A stretch of 28,108 bases of DNA, from positions 1 to 28,108 of the forward strand of contig CALKTD010000008.1 in the NCBI GenBank assembly GCA_937997345.1, written 5' to 3'. Made by a program: the position numbers and the translations under genes. Source of the stretch: an uncultured Atopobium sp. (lineage in GTDB: Bacteria > Actinomycetota > Coriobacteriia > Coriobacteriales > Atopobiaceae). The notes beneath the pieces are model-generated. The model did not search any database. It was not told the DNA's origin and saw only the letters and a list, made by a program, of their open reading frames with translations. Below are positions 23,122 to 28,108 of the stretch, piece after piece. The number at the start of each line of letters is the position of its first letter. The first letter of the stretch is position 1.

Positions 23122-24867
23122 ATGGGAGAGTTGCTCTCTAGGTTTGTATGGCCAAAGTATGGTCGCAAGAGTTTTGTTGCCTTGCTTTGTAAGGGTGTTG
23201 AAGTTGTTGGCGACCTGCTTACACCTTTGATTATTGCGCGCATGATTGACCTGGGAATTCACGGGGCAAACATGTATGACATTATTCGCTACGGTATTTT
23301 GCTGGTAGTTATTGCACTTTTGGGCTTTAGTTTTACCCTGGTCTGTCAAAAAAATGCCTCCATTGTTTCGCAGCGCACAGGAACTGATCTGCGTAATGAA
23401 ATTTTCAAGAAAATTCAAGAGCTCTCAAGTACCGATATTTCTGCACTTGGAACAGATACACTCGTAACCCGTCTTATCAACGATGTTAATCAGGTACAGG
23501 TAGCAGTTGCTCTGGGTATTCGTCAGCTAGTCAGATGGCCAATCTTAGCGGCTGGATCTATTATTGCCACCCTTATGCTTGATGCTCAGCTTGGAATGGT
23601 CTTCTTAATTGCAACAGTGTTGGTAGCAGCTATTTTCTTCTTTGTTGCACGTAAATCTACAGCGCTTTTTACTGAACTGCAGAAACGCTTAGATAATGTT
23701 TCTTTATATATGCGTCAAATGCTCTCTGGTATTCGTGTTATTAGGGCTTTTAGGCATGAGTCAGAAGAGAAGGAACAATTCTCCGAGGCAGTTCTTGCTC
23801 AGACAGAAACAGCAACTGATGCTGCAAATTACTCAGCGCTACTGAACCCAGCGACCTTCCTTGTTATGTACCTAGGAATTGCCGTAACGCTTTGGCTTGC
23901 GGCTCCTCAGATTACTGCAGGTACTCTATCCCAAGGTACCGTGGTGGCACTTGTCAGCTATATGACCAGTGCGCTTTTAGCTATTGGCTACGTTGCTAAC
24001 CTGGTTATTATCATTACACGCGGAACTGCGTCTGCTACTCGCGTGATGGAAGTTCTGAACACCAAGCCAACGCTCTCTGATAAGGGAAACAAGCAAATTA
24101 ATTTCACAGAGTCCGATTTTACCGGCACCGCTGTAGCATTCAAGAACGCCTCACTTGTCTACAACGGCGGAGGAGACCCAGCTCTTTCAGACATTAACCT
24201 CTCCTTAGAGGCTGGCCAGACGCTGGGCATTATTGGCGGTACGGGCTCTGGTAAGTCCAGTTTTGCCGCCCTCATCCCGCGTCTTTTTGACACAGAAACG
24301 GGCTCTGTAAGCGTCTTTGGCCATGATGTCAAAACGTACACGTTTGAGCAACTGCGGTCCCTCATTGGCTTTGTTCCGCAGCACACCTCACTGGTCAGCG
24401 GCACCATTCGCACAAACCTGTGCTGGAAAAATCCAAACGCTACCGACGAGGAGCTTTGGACAGCTCTTGAGGTTGCTCAAGCAGCAGACTTTGTGCGCGA
24501 GAAACCCGATCAGCTTGACAGCATTGTTGAGCGCGGCGGCAAGAACTTCTCGGGTGGTCAACGTCAGCGCTTGACCATCGCTCGTGCCCTGGTAGGAAGT
24601 CCGCGTATTGTCATCTTAGACGACGCTGCTTCCGCTCTTGATTTTGCTACGGATGCACACCTCCGCGCAGCCCTTCGCAAGCTCAGCGCAACAACTACAA
24701 GCATCATTATTTCTCAGCGTGTAGCTGCAGTTATGCAGGCAGATAAGATTCTTGTTCTTAATCATGGCAAACAAGTGGGGCTAGGGACGCACAAAGAACT
24801 TCTCGCCACGTGTCCGCTGTATAAAGAGATATGTCTTTCACAGCTTCGTCCTGAGGAGGTGGAGTAA
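23122..24867 (+). CDS. ABC exporter half-transporter with degenerate ATP site (subunit 1)
   Basis: This 581-residue half-transporter has an N-terminal six-helix exporter domain (about 15-310) and a C-terminal ATPase. Walker A is GGTGSGKSS (372-380) and the signature is a good FSGGQRQR. The Walker B reads VILDDAAS, so Asp501 stands where the catalytic Glu is expected, and the switch histidine is replaced by Gln532 (IISQRV). This is the pattern of the degenerate half of heterodimeric exporters such as TM287/288 and BmrCD. It starts immediately after the ABC-F stop and overlaps the partner gene by one base. The substrate is unknown: drugs, peptides or lipids are possible. Confidence 0.93.
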   Translation: MGELLSRFVWPKYGRKSFVALLCKGVEVVGDLLTPLIIARMIDLGIHGANMYDIIRYGILLVVIALLGFSFTLVCQKNASIVSQRTGTDLRNEIFKKIQELSSTDISALGTDTLVTRLINDVNQVQVAVALGIRQLVRWPILAAGSIIATLMLDAQLGMVFLIATVLVAAIFFFVARKSTALFTELQKRLDNVSLYMRQMLSGIRVIRAFRHESEEKEQFSEAVLAQTETATDAANYSALLNPATFLVMYLGIAVTLWLAAPQITAGTLSQGTVVALVSYMTSALLAIGYVANLVIIITRGTASATRVMEVLNTKPTLSDKGNKQINFTESDFTGTAVAFKNASLVYNGGGDPALSDINLSLEAGQTLGIIGGTGSGKSSFAALIPRLFDTETGSVSVFGHDVKTYTFEQLRSLIGFVPQHTSLVSGTIRTNLCWKNPNATDEELWTALEVAQAADFVREKPDQLDSIVERGGKNFSGGQRQRLTIARALVGSPRIVILDDAASALDFATDAHLRAALRKLSATTTSIIISQRVAAVMQADKILVLNHGKQVGLGTHKELLATCPLYKEICLSQLRPEEVE

Positions 24868-26711
24868 TGGCCGATATGTATTCTGGTGGAAGCACTTCCG
24901 CTATTGCATCAAGCGCTCCTGAGCGCAGCAAAGGCGGCTCCGCTGACGCTATTTCCATGTCCGCAGCAGAAGTCACACGCCGACTAGCTGCATGGATTTC
25001 TCCACACGGAGGCTTTCTGGTTCTGGCGACTGTGTCATCTATTACAACCGTTATTCTGCAGCTTTGGGTACCCATCATTGTGGGTAGTGCCATCGACCAG
25101 CTCATCAAGCTGGTACAGGGCGGCGAGGCAGCACTTTTGCCTACGCTCGCTCAGCTCTCACTGGTAGTTTTGCTTGCAAGTGCTACACAGTGGCTAGCTT
25201 CTTGGTCTACCAATAAGCTTACCTATCTGGTTACACGCGACCTTAGAGACGCAGCTCATGCTAAGGTTGCAAACCTACCGCTCTCATACATTGATACGCA
25301 TTCTCAGGGAGATTTGCTCTCTAGGGTAGTTAACGATGTGGATCAGCTTGGTGACGGCCTTCAGCAGGGCCTGACGCAGTTCCTTACGGGCGTGGTGACC
25401 ATTATTGGAACCTTATGCTTCATGTTCTATATGTCGATTCCTATGGGCCTTGTAGTTGCTCTAGCTACACCGCTCTCTATTATTGTTGCTTCCGCCATTA
25501 CCAAATACGCAAGCTCATCCTTTAGCAAGCAGCAGGGCTATCAGGGCCAGCTAGGCGGATACGCAGAAGAAATGGCCTCCAACCAGGAACTCATTACTGC
25601 TTTTGCCCACAAAGATGCCATTATTGAGCAGTTTGAAGCTATTAACGAGAAACTCCGTGTTGTTGGAGAGCGTGCGCAGTTTGCCTCTTCGCTCTCTAAC
25701 CCTTCTACGCGTCTGGTAAACAACTTCATTTATGCACTGGTAGCTGGACTTGGCTGCATTTGCGTTTTGACGGGCGTTCCTTCTGTGCTTACCATTGGTC
25801 AGGTACAGAGCTTCCTCTCGTATGCCAACCAGTACATGAAGCCTTTTAACGCCATTTCCGCAGTTGTTACACAGGTTCAGACAGCCTATGCAAGCGCTCG
25901 TCGAGTCTTTGATCTTCTCGACGCAAAGGAAATCAAGCCAGACCCAGCAGACGCTGAAGTCATCCAGAATCCACTGGGCTCCATTGAGTTTGATGACGTG
26001 ACGTTCTCCTATGATCCCAAGCACCCGCTGCTCAGCCACATCTCATTCAGGGCAGAGCCTGGCCAGAAGATTGCTCTTGTTGGCCCAACTGGCTGCGGCA
26101 AGACCACCCTTATTAACCTGCTACTCAGGTTCTATAGCATTGATTCTGGTGCAATTTATGTAGACGGTCATAACACGCAAAAGCTCACGCGAGCATCACT
26201 GAGAGAGCAGTTTGGCATGGTGCTACAGGATACGTGGCTCTTTAAGGGAACCATTAAAGAGAATATCCGTTATGCAAAGCCAGACGCAACCGATGAAGAG
26301 ATTTTTGCTGCAGCTCAGAAAGCGCAGGCTCATGAGTTTATTCAGCAGCTTCCACAGGGTTATGACACTATGGTGGGAGAGTCTGGCGGATCTTTATCTC
26401 AGGGCCAGCAGCAGCTTCTCTGCATTGCTCGTGTCATGCTTGCCAATCCACCTATTCTGCTTCTTGATGAGGCAACCTCAAGTATTGATACGCGTACAGA
26501 ACAGCTGGTACAGAAGGCGTTTGATACCATCATGAATGGCAGAACTTCACTAGTTGTTGCTCACAGGCTCTCAACCATCCAAGGTGCAGATTGTATTCTT
26601 GTCATCAAAGACGGTGCTATTTTTGAACGCGGCACCCACGATGAGCTCTTAGCTAAGGGCGGCTTCTACGCCAATCTGTACGAGAGTCAGTTTGAAGGTA
26701 CAGACGCATAA
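24867..26711 (+). CDS. ABC exporter half-transporter with intact catalytic site (subunit 2)
   Basis: This is the 614-residue partner of the preceding gene. An extended, polar N-terminus (about 45 residues, Ser/Ala-rich) precedes six predicted membrane helices. The ATPase has Walker A GPTGCGKTT (406-414), Q-loop GMVLQDTWLF, signature LSQGQQQLL (Gly to Gln at the third position), Walker B LLLDEATSS with catalytic Glu535 and switch His566 (VAHRLST). Together with subunit 1 this gives one consensus ATP site (this Walker A/B plus the partner FSGGQ signature) and one degenerate site, as expected for a heterodimer. The TAATG overlap implies equal production. A terminator follows at 26725. Confidence 0.94.
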   Translation: MADMYSGGSTSAIASSAPERSKGGSADAISMSAAEVTRRLAAWISPHGGFLVLATVSSITTVILQLWVPIIVGSAIDQLIKLVQGGEAALLPTLAQLSLVVLLASATQWLASWSTNKLTYLVTRDLRDAAHAKVANLPLSYIDTHSQGDLLSRVVNDVDQLGDGLQQGLTQFLTGVVTIIGTLCFMFYMSIPMGLVVALATPLSIIVASAITKYASSSFSKQQGYQGQLGGYAEEMASNQELITAFAHKDAIIEQFEAINEKLRVVGERAQFASSLSNPSTRLVNNFIYALVAGLGCICVLTGVPSVLTIGQVQSFLSYANQYMKPFNAISAVVTQVQTAYASARRVFDLLDAKEIKPDPADAEVIQNPLGSIEFDDVTFSYDPKHPLLSHISFRAEPGQKIALVGPTGCGKTTLINLLLRFYSIDSGAIYVDGHNTQKLTRASLREQFGMVLQDTWLFKGTIKENIRYAKPDATDEEIFAAAQKAQAHEFIQQLPQGYDTMVGESGGSLSQGQQQLLCIARVMLANPPILLLDEATSSIDTRTEQLVQKAFDTIMNGRTSLVVAHRLSTIQGADCILVIKDGAIFERGTHDELLAKGGFYANLYESQFEGTDA

Positions 26712-26724
26712 CTATCCACAAGTT

Positions 26725-26761
26725 AAGCGGCCAGCTGTATAAGCAGCCGGTCGCTTTTTTG
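26725..26761 (+). terminator. Rho-independent terminator after the ABC exporter operon
   Basis: AGCGGCCAGCTG at 26726-26737 pairs, with one G-U pair and one mismatch, with CAGCCGGTCGCT at 26744-26755, and seven T (26755-26761) follow. It closes the transcript that includes both exporter genes. Confidence 0.82.
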
Positions 26762-26799
26762 TTGCTTGTACATAGGGTTTCTCGCCCTGTTTTGATAAT

Positions 26800-26823
26800 A
26801 AAAAAGCCAGGAATACTCCTGGC
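26800..26823 (-). terminator. Terminator of the minus-strand tRNA-Pro
   Basis: GCCAGG at 26806-26811 pairs with CCTGGC at 26818-26823. Six A at 26800-26805 form the T tract when read on the minus strand. It lies ten bases downstream of the tRNA-Pro 3' end, and a GGCGAGAA octamer (26821-26828) overlaps its base. Confidence 0.8.
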
Positions 26824-26832
26824 GAGAAATTC

Positions 26833-26909
<77 letters not shown>

Positions 26910-26921
26910 TTTGCTTTTGAT

Positions 26922-26950
26922 ACGATAGCATTCCAACATAAAATGAGCAA
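26922..26950 (-). promoter_or_regulatory. Promoter of tRNA-Pro
   Basis: Read on the minus strand, TTGCTC (complement of 26945-26950) and TATCGT (complement of 26922-26927) are separated by 17 bases. A TG one base before the -10 makes it an extended -10. Transcription would start a few bases before the tRNA 5' end at 26909. Confidence 0.6.
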
Positions 26951-26988
26951 GCAATTCCCGGTAACCGTGAAGATAGAGTGGGCTAGAT

Positions 26989-27300
26989 ATGGATAACTTC
27001 TTTCAGCGTGCATTTTCAGTGGTCAAGCAGATTCCCGAGGGCAGGGTCAGTACGTATGGGCAGATAGCTCGAATGATAGGGGAGCCAAGAAAGGCTCGCT
27101 ATGTGGGATTTGCTATGCACCAGAGCCCCGGTGTTGCGGGTGGTGTGCCGTGTCACCGAGTGGTCTTCAAAGACGGCTCACTGGCACCTGGCTTTGCATT
27201 TGGTGGACCTGACGCTCAAAAAGAGCTTCTTGAGGCAGAAGGGGTACAGTTTCTTGAAAACGGTAAGGTTGATATGAAGCACTTCCTCTGGGAAGCATAA
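26989..27300 (+). CDS. MGMT-family (alkyltransferase-like) DNA-binding protein
   Basis: This 103-residue protein corresponds to only the C-terminal winged-helix domain of O6-methylguanine-DNA methyltransferases. It has VSTYGQIARMIG (about 21-32), the arginine-finger region ARYVGFAM, and the acceptor motif PCHRVV with Cys55. Classical alkyltransferase-like proteins replace this Cys by Trp or another residue; here it is kept, so methyl transfer is possible, although the N-terminal domain is missing. It may instead flag O6-alkylguanine lesions for excision repair. The ATG at 26989 has only a weak ribosome-binding site (AGTGGG). The gene is single, divergent from tRNA-Pro. Confidence 0.85.
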   Translation: MDNFFQRAFSVVKQIPEGRVSTYGQIARMIGEPRKARYVGFAMHQSPGVAGGVPCHRVVFKDGSLAPGFAFGGPDAQKELLEAEGVQFLENGKVDMKHFLWEA

Positions 27301-27342
27301 AAAGATGAAACAAATATTTTATGTTGTGAAATATTCTCCCAG

Positions 27343-27370
27343 TTAAATGGCGCTATTTGCTGGGTACAAT
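27343..27370 (+). promoter_or_regulatory. Candidate promoter of the lipoprotein gene
   Basis: TACAAT at 27365-27370 lies in GGGTACAAT, the same nine bases seen upstream of the 313 gene. TTAAAT at 27343-27348 is a weak -35 with a 16-base spacer. The ATG at 27418 has GGAG at 27409-27412. Confidence 0.4.
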
Positions 27371-27417
27371 CGCAGTGAGTTCCTGGTAGTTAGCACGTTC
27401 CGTTTAATGGAGATCAA

Positions 27418-27991
27418 ATGAAGCGTAGCTCTAGGATGAGCAAATTCTTTACTGCAATTTTTGTACTACTGGTAACATCAGCCTTGAGTGTGGGCATTTT
27501 GTCTGGCTGCTCACAAACAGGAAACAAACAAGACCAGACAACATCCACCACGTCAGAACAAAAAGAAGAGAAGAAAGACGAGAAAAAAAGAGGATTCTTC
27601 CAGCTCTTCTAGCTCTTTATCAAGCAATTCTAATGCTACCGGCTATGGCACCTATCAGATTCCTGAGGGATTCAGCTTTGATAACAGTCTGTATCCAGAT
27701 CTTCAAATTACCACACAGATTGATAAAGACAGCCTCTGGCCTATTATCATTCGCATTGAGGGTACAGCAGATCAGTTTGATTTGATGAGAAAAGCTACTA
27801 TCGATGCAGCTCAGAGGACTCAGGTGCTTGAGTCCGCAGAAGAGATTGGCAACACCGTTGACCAAGCTCTTGCGCACCCATCTAACTACAATCTGACTGA
27901 CTGCGCAATTCTCACTTCTGCACCAGAGTCGTACCGTAAGACTTATGTAATTACATTTACGGTAAAGAGTCACTACGAGGTTAAAAAGTAG
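27418..27991 (+). pseudogene. Secreted lipoprotein gene interrupted by a single frameshift in A7
   Basis: The first frame encodes a lipoprotein signal peptide: basic start (MKRSSRMSK), a hydrophobic core and lipobox LSGC with Cys31. It continues with a Thr/Ser/Glu/Lys-rich spacer and stops at 27612. The body of the protein continues in another frame to 27991: a Ser-rich run, then a globular part (GTYQIPEGFSFDNSLYPDLQ and beyond, about 115 residues, no family recognised). Joining the two needs loss of one A (or gain of two) in the A7 tract at 27583-27589. No other lesion is visible, and codons downstream look well kept. It may be a true recent mutation, a phase-variable switch or a homopolymer sequencing error. 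It would be about 190 residues if intact. Confidence 0.82.
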
Positions 27992-28054
27992 TATGAACCG
28001 TACTGCTTATTAGCTTAGCTGCAACAAACATTGAACCAAAAAGGCGCCCGCACA

Positions 28055-28102
28055 ATGAACTGCCTCCCATTTCTTATGTCCAAGAAATGGGAGGCAGTTC
28101 AT
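28055..28102. repeat. Perfect 21-bp inverted repeat with six-base loop
   Basis: Bases 28055-28075 are the exact reverse complement of 28082-28102, with loop ATGTCC. A further CCGCA (28048-28052) pairs with TGCGG (28104-28108) at the window edge after a small bulge. Upstream AAAAAGGCGCC would pair with a GGCGCCTTTTT if that followed outside the window, giving a two-way terminator. Alternatively the arms, which begin TGAACTGCC and, on the right, run through to GGACAT, resemble abutted terminal repeats of an IS3-like element. It lies 64 bases after the lipoprotein gene. Confidence 0.75.
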
Positions 28103-28108
28103 ATGCGG

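Larger units (their letters stand above)
183..26828. repeat. Dispersed octamer family TTCTCGCC / GGCGAGAA (17 copies)
   Basis: This entry spans the first to the last copy. TTCTCGCC on the + strand begins at 202, 11462, 13170, 14515, 15086, 16371, 20093, 22869, 24800 and 26779. GGCGAGAA begins at 183, 1829, 6218, 9937, 22240, 22797 and 26821. Random expectation for one 8-mer on both strands of 28 kb is about 0.9 (my arithmetic, equal base frequencies). Five copies are intergenic although little of the window is. Coding copies encode unrelated peptides (LLA, ILA, FSP, SRL, SRQ, GEK, GEN, ARR) in all three frames. Of 13 CTCGCC hexamers I found, 10 are preceded by TT. Function is unknown; an uptake-like or recombination-related signal is inferred. 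Confidence 0.7.

Noticed and set aside
27583..27590. Programmed -1 ribosomal frameshift of dnaX type at AAAAAAG
   Set aside because: The heptamer is not phased correctly to the incoming frame, and the lipoprotein needs a +1 change; the same phase problem holds at 3324-3330. Slippage by polymerase or mutation fits better.
27488..27991. Independent 167-residue gene starting at 27488
   Set aside because: The would-be start lies inside the lipoprotein signal region in another frame and gives an unlikely N-terminus; the frame is the continuation of the lipoprotein after the A7 shift.

Overview
The window reads as a chromosomal segment of a moderate-GC actinobacterium. The best fit is a member of the Coriobacteriia, in the Atopobium/Lancefieldella/Olsenella neighbourhood. 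This is an inference from gene order, from the actinobacterial-style but not GC-rich coding, and from the surface-protein types; no database was consulted. Every protein gene is on the + strand. The only minus-strand gene is a tRNA-Pro.

Layout. Bases 1-1310 hold three tRNA genes (Ala-GGC cut by the window edge, a CAU tRNA, Val-CAC) with intrinsic terminators, and two small four-helix membrane proteins between the second and third tRNA. Bases 1340-3480 are accessory: a lone VOC-fold protein and a decayed LPXTG surface protein with two stop codons and three frameshifts. At 3539 an ABC-F ATPase follows. From 5687 to 17109 there is a long, tightly packed housekeeping run: site-2 protease, scpA, scpB, an RluB-type pseudouridine synthase, a histidine phosphatase, a fused CMP kinase/PlsC acyltransferase, ispH, a DUF512 Fe-S protein, der, plsY, gpsA and rpe. 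Many of these genes overlap by one base or are separated by 1-6 bases. A cysteine desulfurase, a zinc-ribbon coiled-coil protein, coaBC, nfo, a second ABC-F ATPase and a two-gene heterodimeric ABC exporter continue to 26711. The right end has the minus-strand tRNA-Pro, an alkyltransferase-like protein, a frameshifted lipoprotein gene and a perfect 21-bp inverted repeat at the window edge.

How the genes work together. gpsA, plsY and the PlsC half of the fusion could supply glycerol-3-phosphate and then lysophosphatidic and phosphatidic acid. The CMK half feeds CTP synthesis, which CDP-diacylglycerol formation needs. ispH supplies isoprenoid precursors. ScpAB (chromosome condensation), the pseudouridine synthase and Der (both ribosome-related) link the run to growth. 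coaBC makes coenzyme A.

The most unusual signal is not a gene. The octamer TTCTCGCC (reverse complement GGCGAGAA) occurs 17 times by eye, where about one copy is expected by chance. It lies in both orientations and all three codon frames, and it also lies inside or beside intergenic terminators, where inverted copies form hairpin stems. This is the pattern of DNA-uptake or architecture-imparting sequences, and I know of no such sequence described for this group. A second theme is that the two damaged surface-protein genes both change frame within the same A7 context (AGAAAAAAAG).
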